Notes under the pieces: model-generated
The model's input: the letters and a program-made list of their open reading frames with translations, nothing else
Told to the model about the DNA's origin: nothing
Database searches by the model: none
Position numbers and translations under genes: made by a program
Shown here: positions 1-9,532 of the stretch, one piece after another
Numbering within the stretch: position 1 is the first letter of the stretch
How the letters are laid out: each line of letters starts with the position of its first letter
Assembly: GCA_964463695.1 (NCBI GenBank)
Contig: CAYXCZ010000004.1
Location: 95,883 to 159,882, forward strand
Origin: JALNZU01 sp964463695
GTDB lineage: Bacteria; Bacteroidota; Bacteroidia; Bacteroidales; F082
Reading direction: 5' to 3'
Length of the DNA stretch: 64,000 bases

Positions 1-1944
1 CCATTTATTTCTGTTTTCGATGGGGGCTCTTTCTCAAACCGTCCGCAACCTTCGGGCCCTGATCAGGATGTTTTACAGGCAACCATCATGAATCAGGCAC
101 AATACCGCCGTTTCCCCGGATACAACAGCGTGGTTTTCAACTTTGTTGTTGATACCGACGGAACAAATGGTGAATTAGCAGGAATCCGCTGGTATGAACT
201 TCGTCAAACATCTGATGGCGATCCATGGGAAATTTATCAGGAAGGAACCTATATCTCACCAAATAACAATAAGGATGCTTTCTCCGGCAGCATGGCAATG
301 GACGGCTACGGAAACATTGGAATGGGTTATACAACCGTAAGTTCAACCGAAAAAATTGCTATTTATTACACCGGTCGTTATGCCAGTGATCCATTAGGTC
401 AAATGACAATTGAAGAAACCCTTTTAGCTCAAAGTCTTAACAACAACGGGTCAAACCGCCTTGCCGATTATGTACATCTGACTGTTGACCCGGCAAACGA
501 TAAAACTTTCTGGCATATAGCTGAATATTTTAAAAGCGGCCGCAAAGATGTTGTGGGAGTATTTCAGATAGCCTCTGACAATAACCACGATGTTGGAGTG
601 ATGGCAATAACAGCACCTAATGATGGCGTACTCAGTGAAGAAGAAACAGTTACTGTTTCACTCTTTAATTACGGCATTGAAGGACAGCGTGATATTCCGG
701 TCTTTTTCCGGGTTGATGAGGGGGAATGGGTGTATGAAGTTTTTGCCGACACACTGCCGCCTGCAGCCACTGCAGAATATACTTTTACTGCAAAGGCAGC
801 CATGGGCACTGTTGGCCAAACATACGCACTTCAGGTTGGAACTGCACTTGTGAATGATGAAGGTACGTTTAATGATACCCTTGTAAAACAAGTTACTTAC
901 CTCACTTCCAATGATATGGGTGTTGTTGCTATTCTTTCACCTGTTTCAGGTATCGGTATATCAGAAAATGAAGATGTTACCGTTACCATCACCAATTACG
1001 GTACTGCTGAAATGACAAATTTTGAAGCGGGCTATCTCTTTGAATCAACGCTTGTGACCGAAGTAGTTCCCGGACCTGTTGCTACAGCCGAAACAATAAA
1101 CTACACGTTTCAACAGCCAGTTTCTTTTCCGGCCCTTGGCGAATATCAACTAAAAGCATTCACCAGCGTAACTGAAGACTCAAATACAGCCAATGACACA
1201 ACAACGGTAACTATCGTTAAATCAAACTGTCAGCCTGGTGCCGACTGTTCCTTCGGTGACGGACTCACCTTGTTCAGATTTAACAATATTAACAATGTAT
1301 CTGCTTGCAGTCCTGATGGTTATGGTGATTACACTGATCAGGTCGCTGTCATTGAACAGAATGAAACCTACGAGCTGGAAGTGACAACAACCTACGGAGA
1401 TCAGTTTGTACGGGTGTGGATTGATTACAACGACAATTTCGTTTTTGAAGCCGATGAGCTGATTGTTGACAATATCGAGCTTGGCAATGGACAAGGAGCT
1501 GGAACCTATTCACAAATTGTGATCGTTGATATTCCCGAAACGGTTGCTCTTGGAGAACATATTTTACGTGCTAAAACAAGCTGGGATGAACCCGTTCCGG
1601 ATGATGCATGTGAAGGTTCAGAATATGGCGAAACGGAAGATTATAAGGTTAATGTTGGTATCTATACCGATCTTACAACCCGCCTGATCAACCAAACTGA
1701 ACTTCAAATACGCACAGTTGGAAACAACCAGTTTGAAGTTGTAATGGAATCCAATGAGCTGAATGAAACGCTTGTACTTAGTCTGCATAATATTCTTGGT
1801 CAAAAAGTTATCGAAAACCGCATCAGCAAATCAAACGGACGTTATACCTATCCTTTGGATCTTTCGTATGCTGAAGCAGGAGTTTATATCCTCCGCGTTG
1901 GAACATATAAATACGGTAAAGTTCAAAAAATCAGGGTGCAGTAA
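1..1944 (+). CDS. T9SS-secreted multidomain protein, 5' end outside window
   Basis: The reading frame is open from the first base, so the gene starts upstream of the window and about 647 residues are visible; the ATG at 88 is internal. Nucleotides 1-590 encode a beta-rich region like those of Bacteroidota secreted propeller proteins. Two CARDB-like beta-sandwich repeats follow (about 590-900 and 910-1230), each opening with an 'NDMGV/NHDVGV' motif. Next comes a GEVED-type domain (about 1240-1660) with the acidic IDYNDN motif. The last 85 residues resemble the type A T9SS sorting domain: LHNILGQKV, then AGVYILRV and a final short strand ending KIRVQ. The product is probably exported and anchored or released at the cell surface, acting in adhesion or degradation. 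A strong terminator follows. The N-terminal catalytic part, if there is one, cannot be seen. Confidence 0.85.
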   Translation, partial: PFISVFDGGSFSNRPQPSGPDQDVLQATIMNQAQYRRFPGYNSVVFNFVVDTDGTNGELAGIRWYELRQTSDGDPWEIYQEGTYISPNNNKDAFSGSMAMDGYGNIGMGYTTVSSTEKIAIYYTGRYASDPLGQMTIEETLLAQSLNNNGSNRLADYVHLTVDPANDKTFWHIAEYFKSGRKDVVGVFQIASDNNHDVGVMAITAPNDGVLSEEETVTVSLFNYGIEGQRDIPVFFRVDEGEWVYEVFADTLPPAATAEYTFTAKAAMGTVGQTYALQVGTALVNDEGTFNDTLVKQVTYLTSNDMGVVAILSPVSGIGISENEDVTVTITNYGTAEMTNFEAGYLFESTLVTEVVPGPVATAETINYTFQQPVSFPALGEYQLKAFTSVTEDSNTANDTTTVTIVKSNCQPGADCSFGDGLTLFRFNNINNVSACSPDGYGDYTDQVAVIEQNETYELEVTTTYGDQFVRVWIDYNDNFVFEADELIVDNIELGNGQGAGTYSQIVIVDIPETVALGEHILRAKTSWDEPVPDDACEGSEYGETEDYKVNVGIYTDLTTRLINQTELQIRTVGNNQFEVVMESNELNETLVLSLHNILGQKVIENRISKSNGRYTYPLDLSYAEAGVYILRVGTYKYGKVQKIRVQ

Positions 1945-1964
1945 TAAACGACTCAATAATATAG

Positions 1965-1999
1965 AAGACCTGCCAGCGCAATTTTGGCAGGTCTTTTTA
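1965..1999 (+). terminator. Rho-independent terminator
   Basis: A perfect 11-bp stem (1965-1975 with 1985-1995) with a 9-nt loop runs into a T-rich tract. It lies 20 nt after the stop codon of the T9SS protein gene and ends that transcript. Confidence 0.9.
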
Positions 2000-2169
2000 T
2001 TTTTAAAGTTTTGAAATTTACACCCATTGTTGTTAAGTCCTTAGGATTATAAGCTTACCAATTTAGCTTACAATTATTTTGGTGTAATTCTCCCGATTCT
2101 TCACTAACGCTGTAAACAACAATATTAGACTACTCGTAAAGAAAGCAGTATGACTGTTTGGCATTGGAG

Positions 2170-2202
2170 TTGAGATACAGTGAACAATAAACATTACTTT
2201 TG
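2170..2202 (+). promoter_or_regulatory. Bacteroidota-type promoter for S41 protease gene
   Basis: TACTTTTG at 2195-2202 matches the Bacteroidota -7 consensus TAnnTTTG. A TTG at 2170-2172 lies 22 nt upstream, within the usual spacing for the -33 element. The predicted start of transcription is about 45 nt before the ATG at 2256. Confidence 0.55.
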
Positions 2203-2255
2203 CGTTGTTTTTAGGCTTGGCTTCAGGCTTTTTTATTAAATAGCAGTTTTAAAAA

Positions 2256-3872
2256 ATGAATAAATATAAAATCTATCTGCCGTTATTGTTTTCGGTAGTG
2301 CTGGCAGGAGGCTTGTATCTTGGATATCGCATTGGTTCTTCTGCAGCTTCAGGCGACGAATCGTCGTTTTATCTTCCCGTTCAAAAAGGAGGAAAACTTG
2401 ATAATATTCTGCAATTTATTGAGCAGGATTATGTTGATACAGTAAACAGTGAAATGCTTGAAAACAATGCAATAAAAGGCATGTTGGAAAAACTTGATCC
2501 TCATAGTCAGTACATTACTGCAGAGGAATTTCATGAGATGAATGATCCATTGCTGGGAAGTTTTGAAGGCATCGGTGTTTCGTTCCGCATCGAAAAAGAT
2601 ACTATAACCGTTATCAATCCTGTAAAAGGTGGTCCATCAGAAAAAGTTGGTATAATGGCTGGCGACCGCATTGTATTTATTGACGATTCCCTGGTTGCAG
2701 GTATTAAAGTGACCAATCGTGACGCGATGAGGAAACTTAAAGGCAAAAAAGGCACACAGGTACGGGTAAAAATTCATCGTCGTGGCATGGAAGGTCTTTC
2801 CGATTTCACCATCACACGCGATGTTATACCAACTTATAGTCTCGACGCCTCTTACATGGTCAATAAACAAATCGGATATATCCGCCTCAACAAATTTGCT
2901 GCAACCACATATGAAGAATTTGTTGATGCCGCTGAAAAGTTAAAAGATGAAGGTATGACACAATTGATCCTCGACCTTCGCGGCAACACAGGCGGTTATC
3001 TCAAAGCAGCTACCGATTTAACGGATGAATTTCTCAGTCAGGACAAACTCATCGTATACACTCAGGGCAAAAATCGCCCTAAGTCGTTTAGTTTTGCCCA
3101 CCGCTCTGGCTTATTTGAGGAAGAGGATATAATCGTTCTCATTGACGAAGGCTCAGCCAGCGCAAGTGAAATTGTTGCAGGAGCGTTGCAGGACAACGAT
3201 AGGGGAACAATAATCGGAAGGCGTTCCTTCGGAAAAGGTCTGGTTCAGGAACAACTTTCGATGCGCGATGGTTCAGCATTACGCCTCACAGTTGCCCGTT
3301 ATTATACCCCTACCGGTCGCTCCATTCAGAAACCTTACGATGGCGACTTCGAAAAATACCACCACGAATCCTTCGATCGTTACGACAACGGAGAAATGAT
3401 GAATGCCGACAGCATCCACCAGACAGATACTGTAAAATTCATAACTCCAAAAGGTAAGATTGTTTATGGTGGTGGGGGGATTACTCCTGATGTGTATGTC
3501 CCACTGGAAAGCGATAGTAGTCTTTTTTTCTATAACAGATTGGCTAATAGTGGATTAATATTTCAATATGCTTTCGACTATGCCGATATTAAGCGTGCTG
3601 AATTGTCGAAATTCAAAAATGTTGAAGCCTTTAAAACACAATTCAACATGACCGATCAAATGCTGAAAGAGCTATATCAATTAGCTGAAGAAAAAGGCAT
3701 CAGCAAACCGGCTGCAATCAGTTCGGAAAGTAAAAAATACATCCGCACTTTATTTAAAGCTTATGTTGGCAGAAATATTCTTGACGACGCAGGATTTTAT
3801 CCCATTTATCAAGAAATTGACCCGATCCTTCTCAAAGCGATAAGTTACCTCAAGGATCAACCTAAAAGCTAA
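2256..3872 (+). CDS. S41 family C-terminal processing protease (CtpA/Prc type)
   Basis: This 538-residue serine protease has an N-terminal membrane anchor (about residues 7-27), a PDZ domain (about 100-175, containing the GIGVSF and AGDRI motifs) and an S41 catalytic domain. The Ser-Lys dyad is visible: Ser302 in the SASASEI motif and Lys327 in SFGKG, with the usual 25-residue spacing. A C-terminal extension of about 130 residues follows. These enzymes are held in the periplasm by the anchor and cut proteins near their C termini; the PDZ domain binds the substrate tail. The length fits Bacteroidota members of the family. A sensor kinase gene begins 6 nt after the stop codon, so the two are probably co-transcribed. 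Confidence 0.93.
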   Translation: MNKYKIYLPLLFSVVLAGGLYLGYRIGSSAASGDESSFYLPVQKGGKLDNILQFIEQDYVDTVNSEMLENNAIKGMLEKLDPHSQYITAEEFHEMNDPLLGSFEGIGVSFRIEKDTITVINPVKGGPSEKVGIMAGDRIVFIDDSLVAGIKVTNRDAMRKLKGKKGTQVRVKIHRRGMEGLSDFTITRDVIPTYSLDASYMVNKQIGYIRLNKFAATTYEEFVDAAEKLKDEGMTQLILDLRGNTGGYLKAATDLTDEFLSQDKLIVYTQGKNRPKSFSFAHRSGLFEEEDIIVLIDEGSASASEIVAGALQDNDRGTIIGRRSFGKGLVQEQLSMRDGSALRLTVARYYTPTGRSIQKPYDGDFEKYHHESFDRYDNGEMMNADSIHQTDTVKFITPKGKIVYGGGGITPDVYVPLESDSSLFFYNRLANSGLIFQYAFDYADIKRAELSKFKNVEAFKTQFNMTDQMLKELYQLAEEKGISKPAAISSESKKYIRTLFKAYVGRNILDDAGFYPIYQEIDPILLKAISYLKDQPKS

Positions 3873-3878
3873 CAGTCT

Positions 3879-5195
3879 GTGCTGATTATCATAATTATCG
3901 GCATTTCCATGCTGTTGCGCCTGGCAACATTTGCAGTGGTAATCAATTATTACAAAGTTTCGCGCCATCGTACTGCCTGGCTGCTTATTGCAGTTGCGAT
4001 GGTTTTGCTTGCACTTGAGAGCCTTTTTCAATTGCTTGCCCTCGCCGGAGTATCAACTTTAGCTTCTGATTCATTTATTCCATATGCAGCCGGCTTGGCT
4101 GTATCAGTTTTAATGCTCACAGGCACAGCACTTATCAGCACAATTCTAAAACGCCTGGCTGCTGCCGAAAAGAAAAAAGAAAACATAGAGCGACGGTTTC
4201 AGCTGCTTTTCAACACCAGCTCTGATCAGGTTTTTGTTCTCACTTTGGAAGGTAAGATAGTAGAAGTAAACCTCTCGGCCTGCGACAGGCTCGAAATGAA
4301 ACGCGAGGAACTGCTGAACCGGTATTTCAAGGAGATAAAAGCTGGCACTGCTGCAGAAGGCGTGATGGATCACATCCATACCATACGCTCTAAAGGAAAA
4401 TACATTTTTGAGACGGAGCTGCGCAGTAAATCCGGAAACCGTTTCCCGGTCGAAATCAATTGCCGGTTAGTTGAGATTGACGATCAACCCTACATCACCT
4501 GCATTGCCCGGAACATAAGTGAGCGAAAAGAACTCGATAAAAAAGTACGTATTGCTATCATTGAAACGGAAGAAACTGAACGAAAACGCTTTGCGAAAGA
4601 AATACACGATGGTCTCGGACCTCTGCTCTCCGCAATAAAATTATATGTGAACGAGCTGGATGCAATGGAAGATGACACCGATGAACGGCAAGAGTTCATC
4701 AGTCACATCAATGGTATGATCAATGAAGCCGTTGACTCAGCACGTAATATCGCTAATAATATCACACCTAAAACATTGGCTGACTTTGGATTAACCAAAG
4801 CTCTTACTACCTTTATTGAAACCATTAATGCCACGAATCTTCTTAAAATTACTACCCATTTTGATGTCGTTGACCGCAGCCTCGGGCCTACTATGGAGCT
4901 GATTTTTTATCGTATTACCAACGAACTTATCAACAATACCATCAAGCATGCAAATGCATCAGTGATCGATATTAAGTTAAGGTTCACCGAGCAAAAGCTT
5001 CATCTCAATTACCGTGATGATGGTATTGGTTTCGATCTGCAGCAGGCTATCGACAAAGGTGATAATCATATGGGCGTAAAAAATATTATCAGTCGTGTGC
5101 GCTCCATGAATGGCATCTTTAACTTCAGAAATACTGCACCAGGTATCGAGATATCGATAACTGTAGATATTCATCCTGATAATCATCAGACATAA
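3879..5195 (+). CDS. PAS sensor histidine kinase, NarX/DegS-like (HisKA_3)
   Basis: 438 residues from a GTG start. An ATG at 3909 is in frame and could be the true start, which would remove only ten hydrophobic residues. Three membrane segments (about 2-25, 33-56, 67-90) precede a PAS domain (about 105-215). A HisKA_3 dimerisation domain has its phospho-acceptor His243 in the motif KEIHDGLGP, and an HATPase domain follows with N-box (NELINNTIKHA) and G-box (DDGIGFD). This class normally phosphorylates NarL/FixJ-type regulators, but none is adjacent. It lies 6 nt after the S41 protease gene, suggesting that the kinase senses an envelope state linked to that protease (inference). Confidence 0.88.
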   Translation: MLIIIIIGISMLLRLATFAVVINYYKVSRHRTAWLLIAVAMVLLALESLFQLLALAGVSTLASDSFIPYAAGLAVSVLMLTGTALISTILKRLAAAEKKKENIERRFQLLFNTSSDQVFVLTLEGKIVEVNLSACDRLEMKREELLNRYFKEIKAGTAAEGVMDHIHTIRSKGKYIFETELRSKSGNRFPVEINCRLVEIDDQPYITCIARNISERKELDKKVRIAIIETEETERKRFAKEIHDGLGPLLSAIKLYVNELDAMEDDTDERQEFISHINGMINEAVDSARNIANNITPKTLADFGLTKALTTFIETINATNLLKITTHFDVVDRSLGPTMELIFYRITNELINNTIKHANASVIDIKLRFTEQKLHLNYRDDGIGFDLQQAIDKGDNHMGVKNIISRVRSMNGIFNFRNTAPGIEISITVDIHPDNHQT

Positions 5196-5278
5196 TTTGT
5201 ACCACCCGGCTTTTGTAACTACAACTAACGGTAAGAACCCGATAACTTGTTGAAACGAGATGCATGCAATAAAACGAT

Positions 5279-5286
5279 TATTTTTG
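5279..5286 (+). promoter_or_regulatory. Candidate -7 element of the RND efflux operon
   Basis: TATTTTTG matches TAnnTTTG and lies 57 nt before the adaptor ATG at 5343. The nearest upstream TTG (5250-5252) is 26 nt away, slightly longer than ideal. No operator-like palindrome or adjacent regulator gene was seen. Confidence 0.45.
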
Positions 5287-5342
5287 CCCTAATGGAACCG
5301 AAATGATATTTCACCTGTCAAATCAACTGTCAATTCTTAAAC

Positions 5343-6422
5343 ATGAAAAAGCATTTTAAAAGTATAATAGGCGGCTTGCTGGCATTGGGATTGCTGGCAT
5401 TAATCCTGTTCAACAAAACTGGTTTATTGAGCAAACAAAACGATCGTTCGGGTTTTGTTTCGGGGAAACAATCCGTTATCTTACCCGTTCATGCCATGGT
5501 GATGCGCGAAGCACCGCTTAACGATGTGCTCGTTGCTGCCGGATCGGTCATGGCCGACGAACAAGTAGAGATCGCAGCTGAGGCATCAGGGCGAATAACA
5601 AAAATACATTTCACCGAAGGCAGCAGTGTAAAAGCCGGCGACCTGCTCATCACAATCAACAATGCTGATTTGCTCGCTCAAGCCGATAGGAATAATTTTC
5701 AGCTTAAGCTGGCAGAATCACGCGAAGAAAGGCAAAAGCAGTTACTTGAAAAACAAGGTATCAGTCAGCAGACCTATGATCAGGTACTTACCGAACTGAA
5801 TGCCCTAAGGGCTGAGGCTGCCCTTTTGGTGGCTCAGCTCGACAAAACCCGCATCAAAGCCCCTTTTGCCGGATTGGTTGGCTTAAGGTACTTAAGCGAA
5901 GGGAGTTTTGTAAGTCCGGGAACAAAAATTGTCAGGCTGGCACGTGTTCAGCCTGTTAAAATAGAATTTAGTGTACCTGAACGCTATGTTCAGTATGTTC
6001 ACAATGGGGTGAGTATCAATTTTAAAGTTGATAATAGTGCTGAAACCTATGCCGCAAAAATCTATGCTATTGAACCAGTTATAGATATGCAATCACGCAG
6101 TATTACAGGAAGAGCATTGTATGAAAATAAAACTGGAGAAGTAATTCCAGGATCGTTCGCACGTGTTGAACTGCCTCTGATGAACCTCTCAGAAGTGCTT
6201 CAGGTGAAAGCTGAAGCATTGATTCCTGAAATGGGTAAAAATAAAGTTTTTGTATATCGTAACGGAAAAGCACAGCCTCAAAATGTAACCATTGGAATAC
6301 GAACTGAACGTATGGTTCAGATCACTGAAGGTTTACAACAAGGCGATACCGTTATCACCACCGGATTACTTCAGCTTCGTCCGGGAATGGCTGTTGAACT
6401 TCGTCAATTGGATAAGCCATGA
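5343..6422 (+). CDS. RND efflux periplasmic adaptor (HlyD/AcrA family)
   Basis: This 359-residue membrane fusion protein links the inner-membrane pump to the outer-membrane channel. An N-terminal membrane segment (about 8-24) is followed by the barrel-sandwich hybrid (lipoyl) halves, seen as VEIAAEASGRI and later TRIKAPFAGLVG. A short coiled-coil hairpin lies between them, and beta-barrel and membrane-proximal domains follow. No lipobox cysteine was seen, so it is probably anchored by the N-terminal helix. The stop codon overlaps the pump ATG by 4 nt (ATGA at 6419-6422), showing translational coupling in a three-gene operon. Confidence 0.93.
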   Translation: MKKHFKSIIGGLLALGLLALILFNKTGLLSKQNDRSGFVSGKQSVILPVHAMVMREAPLNDVLVAAGSVMADEQVEIAAEASGRITKIHFTEGSSVKAGDLLITINNADLLAQADRNNFQLKLAESREERQKQLLEKQGISQQTYDQVLTELNALRAEAALLVAQLDKTRIKAPFAGLVGLRYLSEGSFVSPGTKIVRLARVQPVKIEFSVPERYVQYVHNGVSINFKVDNSAETYAAKIYAIEPVIDMQSRSITGRALYENKTGEVIPGSFARVELPLMNLSEVLQVKAEALIPEMGKNKVFVYRNGKAQPQNVTIGIRTERMVQITEGLQQGDTVITTGLLQLRPGMAVELRQLDKP

Positions 6423-9400
6423 GTTTATCATCAACAAGTATTCAACGGCCTGTATTGGCTACAGTTATGTCTATTCTGATCCTGCTTTTTGGCGTGATCG
6501 GGTTGATGACTCTCGGTGTTAGGGAATACCCTAATGTCGATAGTCCTATTGTGACAGTTTCGACAAGTTATGTTGGGGCCAATGCCGATGTTATCGAGTC
6601 GCAGATTACTGAGCCACTCGAGGAGTCGATCAATGGTATTGCCGGCATCCGCACCCTTACCTCGGTCAGCCGCGATGGCAGAAGCACCATCACCGTTGAG
6701 TTCGATCTTTCGATTGATCTCGAAACGGCTGCCAACGATGTTCGCGACAGGGTTTCCCGTTCGCTTTCATTATTGCCCAATGATGCAGACCCTCCTATTG
6801 TAGCTAAAGAAGATGCTAATGCCAACCCCATACTTTTTCTAAACATTCGTAGCGAGCAACGCACCCTCCTCGAACTGACAGAGATAGCACAACGGACATT
6901 TAAAGAAAGTTTACAAACTATTCCTGGCGTTAGTTCTATCGCAATCTGGGGAGCAAAGGAGTATTCAATGCGACTATGGATCGACCCATCGCGCCTATCC
7001 GCCTTTAATATCAGTCCGTTGGATGTACGTAATGCTCTTTTGCGTGAGAACCTCGAATTGCCTTCGGGGCGTATCGAAGGCAACACAGTTGAGCTTACTG
7101 TTCGAACCCTCAGCCGGCTTGAGACACCTCAGGATTTTAACAACCTGATCATTAAAGAAACTGACGCAGGCATCATTCGCCTTAGTGATGTTGGTTACGC
7201 CGAACTTGCCCCTCTCAACGAACGAACCATCCTTCGCCGCGATGGCATCCCAATGGTAGGTAACGCCATCATTCCACAGCCGGGATCAAACCATGTGGAG
7301 ATTGCTGACGAGTTTTACCGGCGTATTGAAAAAATAAAAAAAGACCTTCCTGAAGATATCGAGCTCGGGATTGGTTTCGACAATACCGATTATATTCGTC
7401 ATGCAATAACCGAGGTAGAACAAACCATTTATCTGGCATTTTTACTCGTAGTGCTTGTTATCTTTTTTTTCCTGCGCGACTGGCGAACATCCCTCATTCC
7501 CGTTGTTGTTATTCCAATCTCATTGATAGGTTCCTTTTTCATCATGTATATTGCAGGTTTCTCCATCAATGTACTTACATTGCTTGGCTTGGTACTCGCA
7601 ATCGGCCTTGTGGTGGATGATGCCATTGTTGTAATTGAAAATATTTACACTAAGATAGAGAAAGGAATGCCTCCCATGCAGGCAGGCCTCGAAGGCTCAG
7701 CGGAGATATTCTTTGCTGTCATAGCAACCACGGTAGCTCTTGCAACAGTTTTTCTCCCGGTCATTTTCCTCGAAGGACTCACAGGCAGACTTTTCAGGGA
7801 GTTTGGCATCGTGCTTTCGGGATCTGTTATTATTTCATCCTTTGTGGCACTTACCTTAACACCGATGCTCTCAACAAGGATGTTGAAACGAAGAGAAAAA
7901 CACAACGCATTTTACGAATGGACCGAACCCTTTTTTACCTGGCTTACCGACCTTTACTCGAATAGTCTCGCAACTTTCCTGAAACGAAAATGGTGGTCGG
8001 TTGTCATTATTCTTGTTTCAGTTTTGGTTATTTTTGGTCTTGGCCGTCTGCTTCCTTCTGAACTTGCTCCTATGGAAGACCGCTCAGGGATGATGGCTTT
8101 TTCTACTGCTCCCGAAGGCAACACCTTTGAATACATGGAGTTGTATGTGCAGGAACTCATCGATCTGGTTCAGCGCGAAGTCCCTGAAACCTATTCACTC
8201 ATAACAATCACTTCTCCTGGTTTTGGTGCTGCCAGCAGTGTAAATTCAGCTTTTGCACGTATCCGGCTTGTTGAACCTGACAAACGCGATCGATCACAGC
8301 AAGAAGTGGCTGATATGCTTACGAAGGAACTTGCAAAACTTACTCAGGTAAGAAGTTTTATAACACAGGAACAATCGATTGGCACACAGCGTGGTGGTCT
8401 TCCTGTTCAGTATGTGATCCAGGCACGTAATCTTACAAAACTCAAAGAGGTCCTTCCAAAATTCATGGAGGAAGTTGGAAAAAGTCCCGTTTTTCAGTTT
8501 GCTGATTTGAACCTCAAGTTTAATAAACCTGAACTTCAAATTACCATCAACCGCGAAAAGGCCCGTTCGATGGGCGTTTCGGCTCAGGATATTGCACAGA
8601 CACTGCAACTATCGCTTAGTGGGCAACGTTTTGGTTATTTCATCATGAATGGAAAACAATATCAGGTTATAGGTCAGCTCGAACGTGCGTATCGGTCAGC
8701 ACCGCTTGATTTGTCAACACTATTCGTGAAAAACAACCTCGGGCAAATGATTCAGCTGTCGAATCTGGTTGAAGTGAAAGAACAAACCAATCCCCCTGCC
8801 CTTTACCGCTACAACCGTTACGTGTCAGCAACAGTTTCGGCCAACCCGGTCACCGGTAAAACCATCGGCGATGGTATCATTGAGATGGATCGTATTGCTG
8901 GGCTGGTTCTCGACGACACCTTCAGCACCTCACTTGCCGGAACTTCCAAAGATTTTGAAGAGAGCTCCTCAAGTCTTGTCTTTGCGTTTGTTTTGGCTCT
9001 TATTCTCATTTACCTGGTCTTAGCAGCTCAGTTTGAGAGCTTCCGCGATCCGCTGATTATCATGTTTACAGTTCCGCTTGCCCTGGCAGGTGCGGTGTTG
9101 ACATTATGGTATTTCGATAAGACCCTTAATATTTTCAGCCAGATTGGCATCATCATGCTCATTGGTCTGGTTTCGAAAAATGGAATCCTGATCGTTGAAT
9201 TTGCCAATCAACGAAAAGCTGCAGGATTAACTAAAGCTGCCGCTATTCTCGATGCTTCAGTATCACGTTTCAGGCCCATTCTTATGACCAGCCTTTCAAC
9301 AATCTTAGGAGCAGTGCCCATTGCGCTTGCTTTAGGTGCCGGTTCGGAAAGTCGTGTGTCAATGGGAACAGCTATCATTGGAGGTTTAACCTTTGCTACT

Positions 9401-9532
9401 CTGCTCACGCTTTATGTTATCCCGGGCATCTACAGCTATATTTCCGAAAAAGAGAAATCCGTATCCAATGTCAGTGCCGTATCTGATCAGACTGATTTAC
9501 AAGTTGAAAACAAGAAAGAGGAAACACTATGA
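6419..9532 (+). CDS. RND multidrug efflux permease (AcrB/MexB family)
   Basis: 1037 residues, the standard length for a hydrophobe/amphiphile RND pump. The first membrane helix is at about residues 12-30. A large periplasmic porter domain follows, then a block of membrane helices from about 335 that includes the proton-relay segment GLVLAIGLVVDDAIVVIEN with its two adjacent aspartates. A second porter half and a second helix block (about 850-1010) complete the duplicated fold. The pump uses the proton gradient to export drugs, bile-like compounds or lipids. The gene overlaps both the upstream adaptor and the downstream channel gene by 4 nt. The substrate cannot be told from the sequence. Confidence 0.96.
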   Translation: MSLSSTSIQRPVLATVMSILILLFGVIGLMTLGVREYPNVDSPIVTVSTSYVGANADVIESQITEPLEESINGIAGIRTLTSVSRDGRSTITVEFDLSIDLETAANDVRDRVSRSLSLLPNDADPPIVAKEDANANPILFLNIRSEQRTLLELTEIAQRTFKESLQTIPGVSSIAIWGAKEYSMRLWIDPSRLSAFNISPLDVRNALLRENLELPSGRIEGNTVELTVRTLSRLETPQDFNNLIIKETDAGIIRLSDVGYAELAPLNERTILRRDGIPMVGNAIIPQPGSNHVEIADEFYRRIEKIKKDLPEDIELGIGFDNTDYIRHAITEVEQTIYLAFLLVVLVIFFFLRDWRTSLIPVVVIPISLIGSFFIMYIAGFSINVLTLLGLVLAIGLVVDDAIVVIENIYTKIEKGMPPMQAGLEGSAEIFFAVIATTVALATVFLPVIFLEGLTGRLFREFGIVLSGSVIISSFVALTLTPMLSTRMLKRREKHNAFYEWTEPFFTWLTDLYSNSLATFLKRKWWSVVIILVSVLVIFGLGRLLPSELAPMEDRSGMMAFSTAPEGNTFEYMELYVQELIDLVQREVPETYSLITITSPGFGAASSVNSAFARIRLVEPDKRDRSQQEVADMLTKELAKLTQVRSFITQEQSIGTQRGGLPVQYVIQARNLTKLKEVLPKFMEEVGKSPVFQFADLNLKFNKPELQITINREKARSMGVSAQDIAQTLQLSLSGQRFGYFIMNGKQYQVIGQLERAYRSAPLDLSTLFVKNNLGQMIQLSNLVEVKEQTNPPALYRYNRYVSATVSANPVTGKTIGDGIIEMDRIAGLVLDDTFSTSLAGTSKDFEESSSSLVFAFVLALILIYLVLAAQFESFRDPLIIMFTVPLALAGAVLTLWYFDKTLNIFSQIGIIMLIGLVSKNGILIVEFANQRKAAGLTKAAAILDASVSRFRPILMTSLSTILGAVPIALALGAGSESRVSMGTAIIGGLTFATLLTLYVIPGIYSYISEKEKSVSNVSAVSDQTDLQVENKKEETL

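Larger units (their letters stand above)
1945..2255. other. Intergenic region between T9SS protein and S41 protease
   Basis: This 311-bp gap holds the terminator at 1965-1999 and the candidate promoter at 2170-2202. The AT-rich part between them (about 2000-2165) shows no open frame, repeat or structured RNA that I can support. Confidence 0.6.

Noticed and set aside
6568..7086. Antisense 172-codon open frame in the RND pump gene
   Set aside because: It lies wholly within a strongly conserved gene and has no recognisable domain.
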